Assembly (NCBI GenBank): GCA_900491605.1
Contig: UESW01001516.1
Coordinates: 460,137 to 524,136 of the forward strand
Origin: Calamus simplicifolius
Lineage: Eukaryota; Streptophyta; Magnoliopsida; Arecales; Arecaceae
Direction: 5' to 3'
DNA length: 64,000 bases
Positions 35,723-48,524 of this stretch are shown one piece after another. The notes below the pieces were generated by a model. The model ran no database searches and was not told where the DNA came from. It saw only the letters and a program-made list of their open reading frames with translations. The position numbers and the translations under genes are program-made. Every line of letters begins with the position of its first letter. Within the stretch, counting starts at the first letter, position 1.

Positions 35723-38039
35723 TAAAAGAGTAATGCCCTAAAAGCCAATCATGTAAGGGCATTTTTGTAATTTCTTCCAACTCATGTATGATATTTTATC
35801 AATTAAAAGGCATTTTTTTCGATTCATCATATGCTGTGTCTTATATTTATTAAGATTATGATGAACCCCATAAGGTTAGGGCAATGGAATTAGGATTATG
35901 ATGAAGTTCATAATGATGAGACCTAAGTTCCTAAAAACTCTAATCTAAAATGTTCCAGTCGAAGGATCATCGAGTCGGGGATCGATGATACCGGTAAGAC
36001 TGGCACATTCTATGTATGCTCAATAAAGAGGGTGGTTGGTCTCATAGCCACTTGTGTAGAGACACTAATACAAGGATGTGGGTGCTCATTAGGGTATGAG
36101 TTACTGAATTGATCCACATTGAGAACATCTTATGGAGATCTTACTTACTTGTCAAAAGATAGTTCTCTTAGTGGGAGTTGTGCAAGTGATCCTTAGACCT
36201 GAGATTACCATAGAATCTTATGCACATGAATCTATTTTAGTTCATACTCATTCATGGCTAAGTCATGTACGGGGTGTTCATGGATATGAAGGATTGTGTA
36301 TGAAGGTTATGAGTAGGTCAACAAGGAATCGATCATTCCTAGTAAGAGAAAAGTAATCCCATGTAATCTCATCATATGATGACTCAAGAAGTCTTTGATC
36401 AAAGCAAAATGAAATTAGAATAGGTTTCTAATTTTTCATTTGTCGAGTCTTTATTATTGATTTGAGATTCAAATGAATAAAATGTTAGGGTTTGACATTT
36501 TTCTATACCCATCACTTATTCGGGATAAGAAAGATCGAAGGATTGAATTGCATAGTAACTTGCCATTGAAGGGTATTTTGGTAATTCTATCAAATTCTCA
36601 TCTTCTAGGTAGGCATGATACATTCTAGATGTCAATCATGTCTTGTAGGTTTTCATGAATTAAATTTATTTAATTCATGAGTCAATTTGAAAGATGGTTC
36701 AAATTGGCAACTAGGGTTAGCACGATTTGATCTAATTCGGTTAGTCAGTTTCTAATCAAACTAAATCGACTTAAACCTAGACCTACTGCTAGCTAGATGA
36801 GGAACCCAATGGGTCACACACATAAGGGAATTGGTCAAAGAATTATTTTAATAAGATTAATTAATTCAATTTGTTAGCCAATCAGCATGCTAGCACATGT
36901 GGCTAACTATCGCTCCAATTTGGGTCGAAATTGATTTGAACCGGCTTAATTAATTGATCCAAATTAATTTTAGAATTAATTTGATATAACCTCTGACCTG
37001 ATCAACCATTTATTGGATTGGATAAGGTTGAATTAATAGAGTCCAAGAAATATAGGACTCTCGAAAGGGAAACTATGCACGTGCAGAATTTTCAAGAGGC
37101 GCTAAGAGTCCTTCTATTTAAGGTACTAGGAGGCGCATCTTTTTGGGATTTATAGGTCCATTGAACGTGGAGAACCTTATCTAGATGTTATTGTATTGGA
37201 TAATTGAATTAATAGAGTCCAAGAGACATAGACTCTCGAAAGAAAAACTGTGCGCGTGCAGAATTTTCAAGAGGCGTCTAAAAGTCCTTCTGATTTAAGG
37301 CACTAGAAGGCACATCTTTTGGGGATTTAAGAGTCCATATAAACATGGAGAACCTTATCTTGACACATGGCAAAATCAGAGGCTATCTGATTTAAGATGG
37401 GATGCCAAAAGCATTCCATCAGGTGTGGCGCGCGTAGGGAGAAAGGTGCAGAAAATTATAACGATGTGTCCCTTGATTCAAATTGAAATGAATTTAAAAA
37501 TTTTATATCTTTCAGAAGGACGTGGAATGGGTTGTATCCCTTCATTTGACTCTCCCATTCACTATTTAAAGGGGTGGCACATATGGGATTGCATCGGATA
37601 ATTTTTAGTAATCCTTGTTAAGACAAGAGTCTTCTCTCTCCCTCTCCCCTTCCTACAAGCCTTAGTCAATTTAGGACAACTCTTTTCTTAGCCTATACAA
37701 GTTTTATTAGGCTTAAGAAAAGTGTAAAAGGGTCCTAAGAGCCAAGCAAGAAGTCAAGAAGCCAAAAAGAGGTTTAAGTCAAGTTCGTGAGCATATCTTT
37801 GATCCAATTCTCGTGTGGATCACCATTGGAGGGCGAACACTTGGGCGCCTAGTAAAAAAGATTGGATAACCGGCTTCTTCTTTCTTCACCAAGTACTAAG
37901 GTATGTTCCTATATATGTTATATTTTATGACTAATTAATTGTTATAATCAAGGGGTCTTGGGTCTAAGGTTTCGGTTGATTAGGGTTTTAAGGTTAAATT
38001 TTTTTGAAATCCACCTTCCTGCATGACCAAAACCCAACA
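35723..38039 (+). repeat. 5' LTR of the young Copia
   Basis: 2317 bp. It starts TAAAAGAG (TGAAAGAG in the other LTR, so the first dinucleotide has mutated) and ends ..AAAACCCAACA. It contains a tandem ~178-bp duplication at 37017-37372 and a TATTTAAAG-type TATA near 37562. Confidence 0.92.
37017..37372 (+). repeat. 178-bp tandem duplication in the Copia U3
   Basis: ATTGGATAA at 37017 and again at 37195. Each unit carries GAATTAATAGAGTCCAAGA, a GCACGTGCAGAATTTTC/GCGCGTGCAGAATTTTC block and GGAGAACCTTATCT. Both LTRs have it, so it predates this insertion. Confidence 0.85.
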
Positions 38040-38040
38040 T

Positions 38041-38052
38041 TGGTATCAGAGC
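38041..38052 (+). other. Primer-binding site, initiator-Met tRNA type
   Basis: TGGTATCAGAGC one base after the 5' LTR. Confidence 0.92.
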
Positions 38053-39167
38053 CACCTTGATTAATTCAATTAGTGGTCCATAATATATTTATTACATGAA
38101 TGATTATGTTATGCTTTTAGCATGATTTATTTTATTATGTAGATTTATAAAATTTCTTGTATTAGAACACGCCTCCTGAGCCTCTATGCCTACGGTGTTT
38201 TGCATAGACTGGCCCAAGGGACTAATGAGCTATGGCTGGACGTGTTCTAATTAATGAAAAATTTTACTTAAGATGATAATTTTAAAATTGCATTGAATAT
38301 ATGCGTGGTATGATATTATTGTTATGCATATTAGAAAAAGGATGTGCATGAGACCATCAAAGCCCTCCTAAAAATTATATTTAGTCGTAGTGTGATAGAA
38401 TCATAATACAAATCCTTTTAGGGTTTGATTAATCAATTGGTGTCTAGAAAAGTGGTTCTGGAAAGGTAAAGAGATCGTGTTTTTTAATTGGTTCCGTTGA
38501 CTAACCTGGCCAATTAAATTGGTGTCTAAGGAAAGCAACGGGAGGACCCCCACCTCTCTCCCACTTAACTGGCCAATCGATTGATTTAGACCTTGAATTG
38601 GAAATGATATATTGATTATGAACACTACCTAATGCCTTCCTTCATACTAAGATAAATTTATGATACAACTATAGTAGGTTTGTTGTGCAACACAAGGCCT
38701 ACTCTAGGGTTAGATATGAATTGTCTTAGTGCATTTAATGCTTTATAGCATGATTAGTGGTGTTGCTTTGTTGTGTAACACAAGGGCAATATTATTCAAT
38801 CATGACTATATGAAAATGAAGGGTTTGACTAAACTAAGACATTATAGTTTGTTGTGTAAGGCTATAAGTATCTTAGAGGCAGGTGTTATGTTGAGAGTTG
38901 CATGGGTTGCAATTGGAAAGGATATTTTCTACCCTTGAACTCATGAATATTTGTTGTGTAACACAAGATATTTATGATGAATTGGGATCTCAACCCCACT
39001 AAAGAAACCCTGGTAGGGTTTTCTCGCTTACCATAGGTGAGGGTTATGGTATTCGATAAAATAGTGGGAGATACAATTAGATTGATAAGTCCTTGTCTAG
39101 TTGTAGACATCATTATGAGTGGTCTGCTTATGTATTGTTCTTTACTTTTAATGTAGATTAAAATTTT
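38053..39167 (+). other. Copia 5' leader
   Basis: 1.1 kb between primer site and gag ATG. The phrase TTTGTTGTG(C/T)AACACAAG recurs near 38678, 38767 and 38950, a short dispersed repeat that might form RNA structure. No coding domain. Confidence 0.6.
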
Positions 39168-39959
39168 ATGGCTTCTACTTTATCACTGCGGGGCATTTTA
39201 GATGCCAACAAGTTGACTGGTCCAAATTATGTGGACTGGTTGAGGAACTTGAGAATTGTCTTAACTCAGGAAAAGGTTTCCTACATCCTCGACTCTCCTA
39301 ATCCAGATCCGATCAGAGATGATGCTACAGAGGAGGAACGAGCCACATATAAAAAGTGGCAGAATGATAGTTTGACTGTTAAGTGTATCATGTTGGCCTC
39401 GATGAGCAATGAATTACAGAGGCAACATGAGGAGCGGGAACCTCAATCCATATTGCTCAATCTTAAAGAGCTTTATGGAGAGCAAAGTAGGGCTGCTCGA
39501 TATGAGATTTCGAAGCAGTTGTTCCGTGCACGTATGAGTGAGGGCTCATCCGTTCAAGCTCATGTTTTGAAGATGATTGACTTAATCACTCGGTTAGGTC
39601 AATTAGGGTTTGTAATGGATGGAGAGCTTAATCAGGACTTGATCCTACAATCACTCCCAGACTCCTTCTCGCAGTTTGTCATGAACTATCACATGAACAA
39701 ACTAAATATTTCATTACCTGAGCTGTTGAATATGCTCAAGACAGCTGAGAGTCACTTCAAGGGTGATAAGGCTCATATTCTTCTAGTTGATAGGAAGAAG
39801 AAACAGGCAATGAAGAAAGGTTCAAAGAGAAAGAGGAGCCTTAAAAGTAGCATGCAAAAGAGGAAGAAGGCAAAGAAGCCTTCTGTTGATCGAGCTGTTT
39901 TCACTGCGGCAAGCAGGGACACTGGAAGAAGAACTGCAAGATATATCTTGCAAGTTTGA
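39168..39959 (+). pseudogene. Copia gag (frameshift before the zinc knuckle)
   Basis: Nucleocapsid precursor. ATG 39168 opens 263 codons: LDANKLTGPNYVDWLRNLRI near the N-terminus, LKELYGEQSRAARYEISKQL, VQAHVLKMIDLI and LPELLNMLKTAESHF, all typical of Copia gag (UBN2-type). A basic stretch of Lys/Arg follows. Near 39893 the frame shifts by one base: the zinc knuckle CFHCGKQGHWKKNC lies in the next frame, about 39896-39937. The first 240 residues look sound. Confidence 0.88.
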
Positions 39960-40574
39960 AGCAAGATGCTGTGAAGAAGCATCAAAAGGTTTGTACATGA
40001 TACAAACTAATTTATCATTGAGTTCTTCAGTTTCTGACTCATGGGTATTGGATACTGCATGTGGATCTCATATATGCAAGTCATTGCAGGGACTACAAAG
40101 AGTTAGAAATTTGAAGAAGGGTGACTTCAAGCTCTATGGCGCGAGTGGAGAAGCCATTTATGCTGAAGCTGTGGGCACCTATTTGTTGTTATTACCTTCT
40201 GGCAAGATATTGGAATTAAAAAACTGTTATTATATTTCAAATATTATTAGAAATATTATTTTGTACCCTTGTTATTAGAACAAGGTTTTGAAATAAATGT
40301 AAAGAGCAATGGTTGCTCTATCTTTTATTCTAATAAATTGTTTGGACATGGTTTGTTTAATAATGGTCTTCTAATTCTTTTGCTCAATGATAAAGTTTTG
40401 CTTGTTGATAACAAGAAAAGAAAGAGAGAAGATGTTAATGCCACTTATCTCTGGCATTGCCGATTAGGTCATATAAGTGAATCTAGGATAAGCAAGTTAT
40501 ACAAAGATAACTTCTTTGATCCTTATGATTTTAAATCATTAGGAACTTGTGAATCCTGCCTCATGGAAAAATGA
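39960..40574 (+). pseudogene. Copia protease and pre-integrase region
   Basis: Aspartic protease with the active site WVLDTACGSHIC (about 40046-40081), where DTA stands for the usual D-T/S-G/A. The frame changes near 39990 and again near 40265. Pre-integrase domain at 40269-40574 with the conserved HCRLGHIS near 40455 and CESC at its end. Stop TGA at 40572-40574 overlaps the next frame's start at 40571. Confidence 0.85.
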
Positions 40575-41440
40575 CTAAGTCTCCGTTCACTGGACATGGA
40601 GAAAGGGCAACTGAGTTATTAGGTCTTATACACACAGATGTATGTGGACCTATGACAACTCAAGCTAGAGGAGGATACTCTTATTTCATCAATTTCATTG
40701 ATGATTTATCAAGGTTTGGACACGTGTATCTTATGAAACACAAGTCCGAAGCCTTTGATAAATTTAAGGAGTATCAAAGTATGGTTGAGAAACAAACTGG
40801 ACATAGTATTAAAATCCTTCGATCTGATCGAGGAGGAGAATACTTGTCTAGTGAATTTCTTGATCATCTTAAAGACAAAGGCATTCTCTCTGAATGGACC
40901 CCTCCTTATACACCTCAATTAAATGGTGTAGCAGAAAGGAGGAATCGTACCTTATTAGACATGGTGAGGTCCATGATGTGCTTCACAGATCTTTCAGTAT
41001 CATTCTGGGGTTATGCCCTAGAAACTGCTGCCTATATTTTAAACAGAGTGCCATCAAAATCAGTGACTAGCACTCCATATGAATTATGGAAAGGAAAAAA
41101 GCCAAGTCTTAAATATTTTAAGATTTGGGGTTGCCCTGCTTATGTCAAAAATGTATTCGGACATAAGTTAAGTGCTAGGGCTGATAAATGTAGGTTTATA
41201 GGTTATCCCAAAGAAGGTATTGGATACATCTTTTATCATCCTGCTGAGCAAAAGGTATTTGTCAGTAGGCATGCCATTTTTTTGGAAAAGAATTTATCCA
41301 AGAAGAAGGCAGTGGGAAGATACTTGAACTCACTGAAGATCAAGACTTACAACCTACTCCTGTTGACAATCAACAAGACATTCCTCAACCAGAAATTTCT
41401 AAAGATCAAGAACAACCACAACATTCACCTCCTCTCCGTA
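40571..41440 (+). pseudogene. Copia integrase
   Basis: Open for 320 codons from ATG 40571. The DDE triad is D23 (HTDVCGP), D86 (LRSDRGGEY) and E122 (GVAERRNRT), giving the D-D35-E spacing of functional integrases. The C-terminal part shows NRVPSKSVTSTPYELWKG and KCRFIGYPKEGIGYIFYHP. Frame lost near 41300-41450, before the reverse transcriptase. This domain seems intact by itself. Confidence 0.9.
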
Positions 41441-41451
41441 GGTCAGAGAGA

Positions 41452-43099
41452 GTGCGGGGTGCACCTCTCAGATATGGTTTTGTTATTGGAGATGACAACG
41501 AAGCCAATATCATTCAGGATGATGATCCCGTGACCTATACAGAAGCTGTCGAGAGTAAGGACTCTGACAGATGGCTTGATGCTATGAAATCTGAAATGGA
41601 CTCCATATATACCAACCAGGTTTGGACCTTGGTTGACCCACCTGAGGGAGTAAAGCCAATAGGGTGCAAATGGGTCTTCAAGAAGAAGATTGGAGCAGAT
41701 GGCCAAGTAGAAACCTACAAGGCTAGGCTAGTGGCAAAAGGTTTCAGGCAAAAACATGGTATTGACTATGATGAAACCTTTTCACCAGTAGCTATGCTCA
41801 AATCCATTCGGATATTACTTGCTATAGCAGCATACTATGACTATGAAATCTGGCAGATGGATGTAAAGACTGCCTTCCTCAATGGATATCTTGAGGAGGA
41901 AGTCTATATGTCACAGCCAGAAGGGTTTGTCTCAAGTAGGAGACCGCACCAAGTATGCAAGCTTAAGAAATCCATTTATGGATTAAAGCAAGCATCGAGG
42001 AGTTGGAACATTCTTTGATGAAACAATCAAAGAGTTTGGTTTCATCAAAAATATAGATGAACCATGTGTGTATAAGAAGACAAGTGGGAGTGCCATAGTC
42101 TTCTTAATTTTATATGTCGATGACATACTTATCATTGGAAATGATATCCCAATGCTACAATCAGTCAAAACTTGGCTATCTAAACAGTTTTCCATGAAAG
42201 ATTTGGGAGAAGCATCCTGTATACTGGGTATAAAGATCTATAGAGATAGATCTAAGAGGATGCTTGGCTTATCCCAATCTAGATACATTGACTTAGTGTT
42301 GAAAAGATTCAACATGGAGGAAAGTAAAAGAGGTTACTTGCCCATGAGTCAAGGCATACATCTCTCTAAGAAGATGTCTCCTAAGTCACCTGAAGAGAGA
42401 CAAAGAATGAACAAGATTCCTTATGCTTCAGCTGTAGGGTCGATAATGTATGCCATGTTATGTACCAGGCCTGATGTTGCTTATGCCTTAGGCACAGCAA
42501 GCAGGTTTCAGGCCGATCCAGGGGAAGATCATTGGAAAGCTGTGAAAAATATTCTTAAGTACCTAAGAAGAACTAAGGATATTTTTCTTATATATGGAGG
42601 ATCAGATTTAAAATTGGAAGGCTATACTGACTCCAGTTTTCAATCAGATCCGGATGATAGTAAATCCATATCAGGGTATGTTTTTACTCTATATGGTGGT
42701 GCAGTCAGTTGGAGAAGTACTAAGCAGCAAACTGTAGCTGACTCAGTTACTGAGGCAGAGTACATTGCTGCTAGTGAAGCCGCTAAGGAAGCTGTCTGGA
42801 TGAAGAAGTTCATTACGGAGTTAGGTGTTGTTCCAGTGATTCAACAACCGGTGCCACTTTATTGTGATAACACTGGAGCTGTTGCACAAGCTAAGGAACC
42901 AAGGTCTCATCAGAAATCCAAGCACATCCTAAGACGCTTCCATCTCATTCGAGAGATCATTGAAAGACAAGATGTTGTTATAGAACGAGTTGACACAAAG
43001 AACAATATAGCAGACCCATTCACTAAGGCCCTTCCTCAACAGCAGTTTGATCGTCATTTGGATTGTATGGGAATTAAATACAAAGGCGATTGGCTTTAG
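41452..43099 (+). pseudogene. Copia reverse transcriptase and RNase H
   Basis: First frame 41452-42018: VWTLVDPPEGVKPIGCKWVF, YKARLVAKGF, GIDYDETFSPVAMLKSIR, DVKTAFLNGYLEEEVYM, SIYGLKQASRSW. The frame changes near 42015. The second, 42068-43099, has the catalytic YVDD at 42113-42124, then CTRPDVAYALG and RNase H with DSSFQSDPDD, VTEAEYIAA, YCDNTGA and RSHQKSKHI, ending ..IKYKGDWL just before the polypurine tract. Only one frameshift separates two otherwise open halves, again pointing to a young copy. Confidence 0.92.
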
Positions 43100-43100
43100 T

Positions 43101-43113
43101 GCAAGTGGGAGAT
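43101..43113 (+). other. Polypurine tract of the young Copia
   Basis: GCAAGTGGGAGAT immediately before the 3' LTR; primes plus-strand DNA synthesis in LTR elements. Confidence 0.88.
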
Positions 43114-45445
43114 TGAAAGAGTAGTGCCCTAAAAGCCAATCATGTAAGGGCATTTTTGTAATTTCTTTCAACTCATGTATGATATTTTATCAATTAAAAG
43201 GCATTTTTTTCGATTCATCATATGCTGTGTCTTATATTTATTAAGATTATGATGAACCCCATAAGGTTAGGGCAATGGAATTAGGGTTATGATGAAGTTC
43301 ATAATGATGAGACCTAAGTTCCTAAAAACTCTAATCTAAAATGTTTCCAGTCGAAGGATCATCGAGTCGGGGATCGATGATACCGGTAAGACTGGCACAT
43401 TCTATGTATGCTCAATAAAGAGGGTGGTTGGTCTCATAGCCACTTGTGTAGAGACACTAATACAAGGATGTGGGTGCTCATTAGGGTATGAGTTCACTGA
43501 ATTGATCCACATTGAGAACATCTTATGGAGATCTTACTTACTTGTCAAAAGATAGTTCTCTTAGTGGGAGTTGTGCAAGTGATCCTTAGACCTGAGATTA
43601 CCATAGAATCTTATGCACATGAATCTATGTTTTAGTTCATACTCATTCATGGCTAAGTCATGTACGGGGTGTTCATGGATATGAAGGATTGTGTATGAAG
43701 GTTATGAGTAGGTCAACAAGGAATCGATCATTCCTAGTAAGAGGAAAAGTAATCCCATGTAATCTCATCATATGATGACTCAAGAAGTCTTTGATCAAAG
43801 CAAAATGAAATTAGAATAGGTTTCTAATTTTTCATTTGTCGAGTCTTTATTATTGATTTGAGATTCAAATGAATAAAATGTTAGGGTTTGACATTTTTCC
43901 ATACCCATCACTTATTCGGGATAAAGAAAGATCGAAGGATTGAATTGCACAGTAACTTGCCACTGAAGGGTATTTTGGTAATTCCATCAAATTCCTCATC
44001 TTCTAGGTAGGCATGATACATTGCTAGATGTCAATCATGTCTTGTAGGTTTTCATGAATTAAATTTATTTAATTCATGAGTCAATTTGAAAGATGGTTCA
44101 AATTGGCAACTAGGGTTAGCACGATTTGATCTAATTCGGTTAGTCAGTTTCTAATCGAACTAAATCGACTTAAACCTAGACCTACTGCTGGCTAGATGAG
44201 GAACCCAATGGGTCACACACATAAGGGAATTGGTCAAAGAATCATTTTAATAAGATTAATTAATTCAATTTGTTAGCCAATCAGCATGCTAGCACATGTG
44301 GCTAACTATCGCTCCAATTTGGGTCGAAATTGATTTGAACCGGCTTAATTAATTGATCCAAATTAATTTTAGAATTAATTTGGGATAACCTCTGACCTGA
44401 TCAACCATTTATTGGATTGGATAAGGTTGAATTAATAGAGTCCAAGAAATATAGGACTCTCGGAAGGAAACTATGCACGTGCAGAATTTTCAAGAGGCGC
44501 CTAAGAGTCCTTCTGATTTAAGGTACTAGGAGGCACATTTTTTGGGATTTATAGGTCCATTGAACGTGGAGAACCTTATCTAGATGTTATTGTATTGGAT
44601 AAGGTTGAATTAATAGAGTCCAAGAGACATGGGACTCTCGAAAGAAAACTGTGCGCGTGCAGAATTTTCAAGAGGCGTCTAAAAGTCCTTCTGATTTAAG
44701 GCACTAGAAGGCATCTTTTGGGGATTTAAGAGTCCATATAAACATGGAGAACCTTATCTTGACACATGGCAAAATCAGAGGCTATCTGATTTAAGATGGG
44801 ATGCCAAAAGCATCCCATCAGTGTGGCGCGCGTAGGGAGAAAGGTGCAGAAAATTATAACGATGTGTCCCTTGATTCAAATTGAAATGAATTTAAAAATT
44901 TTATATCCTTTCAGAAGGACGTGGAATGGGTTGTATCCCTTCATTTGACGTCTCCCCTTCACTATTTAAAGGGGTGGCACATATGGGATTGCATCGGATA
45001 ATTTTTAGTAATCCTTGTTAAGACAAGAGTCTTCTCTCTCCCTCTCCCCTTCCTACAAGCCTTAGTCAATTTAGGACAACTCTTTTCTTAGCCTATACAA
45101 GTTTTATTAGGCTTAAGAAAAGGTAAAAGGGTCCTAAGAGCCAAGCCAAGAAGTCAAGAAGCCAAAAAGAGGTTTAAGTCAAGTTCGTGAGCATATCTTT
45201 GATCCAATTCTCGTGTGGATCACCATTGGAGGGCGAACACTTGGGCGCCTAGTGGAAAAGATTGGATAACCGGCTTCTTCTTTCTTCACCAAGTACTAAG
45301 GTATGTTCTCTACATATATGTTACATTTTATGACTAATTAATTGTTATAATCAAGGGGTCTTGGGTCTAAGGTTTCGGTTGATTAGGGTTTCAAGGTTAA
45401 AATTTTTTGAAATCCAGCCTTCCGCTGCATGACCGAAACCCAACA
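43114..45445 (+). repeat. 3' LTR of the young Copia
   Basis: 2332 bp from TGAAAGAGTAGTGCCC to ..GAAACCCAACA, following the polypurine tract. The same 178-bp duplication is present at 44416-44771. Confidence 0.92.
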
Positions 45446-47141
45446 AGTCGGAATGTCAGGGCTGATGTCGTGAGACTTGAGGTGCTGCCACTTGTCAAAG
45501 CATTTATGATAATGGAAGCAATGGTGAGGCTTGCTTCTTAGTGGCATGTCAGAGCTACAAGTGTTGTTCCGTTAGAGTAGATGGCTGTAGCTAGTTGATG
45601 GGTGCTGCTTTACTTGGACAGTTGTTACAGGCTACTGCAAGGCTTGGGCGGCCATTACTGCGTTCGCCAGGTGCATCCTTCACATCTCACGTCTGTCATC
45701 CTATGCGATCAATGATGAGATCATGCATGTAGGCCCCACAACATGGCCGTTGGGGCACCGCCTAGCTGGCTGAGTCGCCTTCAAGCCTCCTTGATAAGCT
45801 CCAGGATTTGCCCCAAGGAGTGCTAGTCCACCACTGTGTAGATGATGTAATCCGGCCTCTTCTTCTCATACTTCATCCATTTCGGGTTGGTGCTAATAAT
45901 GAAGTCATCAGCACCAGGCCTTTCTTTGGCTTTCTTTTCCTTGGAGGGTGACATGCTGGCAGTGTTCACGATGAGCAACTCCACTCCAACGTTGTCTCGT
46001 TGTGCATGGAGATGAGCACGTAGCCGTCGTCCTCCTTAGGCGAACTAGAAACTGAAGCATGATGGGGGCAGCCGTCTGGAGATGGAGTCGAGTTCGAGGC
46101 AGGGGCTAGCTGCTGTGATGGAAGCTGGGCTGGTTGGAATGGATCCAAACAGTCGGGGAAGGCCGGGTAGGAACTGGGAGCCGGCATGGCCGAGAGTCCG
46201 GTTTGATCCGAGAACATGAAGGCCACTTAGAAGGAGAAGGGCTGCCTAGGATGAGGCCACCTAGGATGGGGCCGCCTTGGGAGGCCGCCAAGGAGCTGAG
46301 ACAGACGCCGGAACTGGGAGCCGAGATGGAGCCAGAGCTGGTTCCAGGACAAAGTCCGGCACCCAGTGCCGGGACAAAGTCATCGTGCTCCAGAAGCAGG
46401 GAGTCGAGTGCCTGGACTCGGGGTTGTCTGTGAAGTTGGGACGAAGCCGGGAGGAGAGAACCAGGGCCGAGAGGCTTGGGAGAACCGGAGGAATGACAAC
46501 CATGGGAAAGACGATTTCCCTTACTTCCCCCGAGTTGTCCTTGCCTTTACTGGCCTCTGCCGAGGCCATGGGGTTGTCGGGGAAGCCTCTTCTGATGCCG
46601 GAGGAGCTGCTGCCCACCTTGGAGAAGAGGCCTTTCTCCAGCATCCCGATTCCCCACCGAAGGTCGTACAACTCCTGATTTGGCTCCGAGCTTTGGTTCG
46701 TGGAGTTGAGGATAATGAGCTGGTAATGTCCTCAGCCACCTAGAGAAGGGTGGTGGAGTGTCCACGGTCCTCAAGGTCATGACGTCATGGCTTGTCTCAA
46801 CGGTTTGTCCTTGGGAGGTTCTAGACTTAGTCGTCTCTAGGGTGCAACAAAGAGAAAGAGAGAGAGAGAGAAAGGAGAGTGAGAGGGTGATGGAGTCAAA
46901 GTGAGATCATCTGTTTCCCTCCCTATCTTTTTCCCTCTATAATAATTTTCTATTTTCGTCAGAGGAATTCGGACCATAGGATTGGGGGGCTTGTTTGATG
47001 CCAGCCATGTCCTTCGGTTGGGGTTGGCTAAGTTCGGAGCCGAAGATGAGCCAATTAGCCGAGGTCGACTGGGATGGACCAACACTGAAAGCCGAGTCCA
47101 GATGTGGTCATCGTAGTCTATAGGATTAACTGGCCCCATCA
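45446..47141 (-). other. Remnant of the old Gypsy or unknown sequence, possible LTR at the right
   Basis: If the Copia is removed this continues the old Gypsy of 35259-35722. Read on the minus strand from 47141 it begins TGATGGGGCCAGTTAATCC, a plausible Gypsy LTR start, followed by a CT-rich stretch (GA microsatellite at 46853-46871 on the plus strand) and a TTATAGAGGG core. Minus-strand open stretches at 46261-46671 and 45966-46226 show no gag motif I recognise. GC-richer than its surroundings. Assignment to the old Gypsy is a guess from position and strand. Confidence 0.35.
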
Positions 47142-48524
47142 ATACTCTTTATAAAGCCATTGATTTCATTTTTCAAGTATTAACACTCCTTCAGCCTATG
47201 GTCTATCGATGATATTTGTGCAGAACATGAAAAATCTTCTTGATTTAGCCTATTCAGTAGTATATAACTAGATAAACTTGGAACCCAAACAAGGTGGCGA
47301 CTTTACTAAAAAAAAAATTCTTATATGAAATGTTTTTAAAAAAAGAATACATGCTACCTCATCATGTATCACTTTTTGATGAACTGCTATGTGCCACCTT
47401 CTCATCAACTTATCAACTTATACCACATCACAACTTATCCTTGCTATATTTAGTTCATACATTTTTTTCCTCTCAGTATTTCAGCCTTTACAAGGCTAGA
47501 TCAAAGGCCCCTCGGCTTATAGTCCAGAGCCCTTTGAAATAGATCCACGAGTCTAGCTCCGTCCGCTAGGGTCCACATACATCATTAACATGCGTAGCTG
47601 CATGGCACCAAAATTAATTCAACACTTCTAGAGCAGTAGTGATGGCTTCCTTATACGGAGAGGTACAAATATTTGCTCATTCGGATCAATCATGACGTGA
47701 ATTGGGCACGGATCTTTGACAAGAAAACAATTCAAGTGCATCCATGCGTTAAAGCAAACCATTGGTAATATAACTCTGCAAGTGAGAAGAAAATACACTA
47801 ATTTTGCACGTACACCTTAACTTAGCTGCAGAGAGGCGAAAAAGGGAAGGTCCACTCGGGTTTAGTGATTAATTTAAGTGGGACTTCCGAATTACCAAAT
47901 CATTTCCCCTCTGTAACTTCGATCATGATTCCAGGGATGAATGTCATCTAGTCCAATTTGACTACTTGGCCTACAACTCTGCCGCTTCGCTGCACACACA
48001 ATTGCTTCGGACTAAAGCCACTAGCACTACCAAACATGCACCATTGAGGATCAACAACTAACCAGAGGTGGACAAGACAAGAACATATAGACTCTTCTCC
48101 AACAAATTTTGTTTATCATCACTAAGATATCTCACAACCTCATACCCAAAATTTTGTGCTTTTTTTTTTTCCACCCTTCTTGCCCCTGTACAAAGAAGAG
48201 ACCATGCTAATAAAAAGTTTTTTTTTTTTTTGGAAAAAAAAAAACTTTGAAAAAGGACTGCAAGCCCAAATAAAGATTAAAAAACTCTACAGCGTCCTGC
48301 ATTCAGGCCCAATTATAGGGCCCTTTTGCCTTGCCATCGATTTAAGTTGGAACTTCTATGCCAAGTTGCCATCCCAACCACCAAAGCTTCTCCGCATCCC
48401 GGCCCTTCATCGGATGAAGCCACGGCGAGCTGGCGGAATGGATCCCAAACAATTGGCGAGGCCTCGCGCATACCGTCAACAAGGATCGGCGCATAGGATG
48501 GCCGGAAAACATCATCGCCGGCGA
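47142..48524. other. Intergenic region left of the DVL gene
   Basis: No gene recognised. A stretch near 47375-47440 resembles 16605-16680 over roughly 70 bp (CAACTTATACC and a ..CTTTCTGATTGA-like phrase). The last few hundred bases should include the 3' UTR of the DVL gene. Confidence 0.4.

Larger units (their letters stand above)
35723..45445 (+). mobile_element. Copia-type LTR retrotransposon, nearly intact and young
   Basis: 9.72 kb with LTRs at 35723-38039 and 43114-45445, primer site at 38041, polypurine tract at 43101-43113 and flanks GGTCG/AGTCG (35718-35722; 45446-45450; one mismatch). The LTRs differ at only a few places per 250 bp, many of them in homopolymers, so the insertion is recent relative to its neighbours. 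Coding order is gag, protease, integrase, reverse transcriptase, RNase H. Long frames remain open, with a few frameshifts. It inserted between the gag and protease parts of the old Gypsy. Confidence 0.93.

Noticed and set aside
46853..46880. (GA)n run as a GAGA-type regulatory element
   Set aside because: A simple microsatellite inside decayed element sequence; no gene nearby to regulate.
47375..47440. Match to 16605-16680 as the LTR pair of the old Gypsy
   Set aside because: Only about 70 bp with weak similarity and no defined ends; too little to call LTRs.
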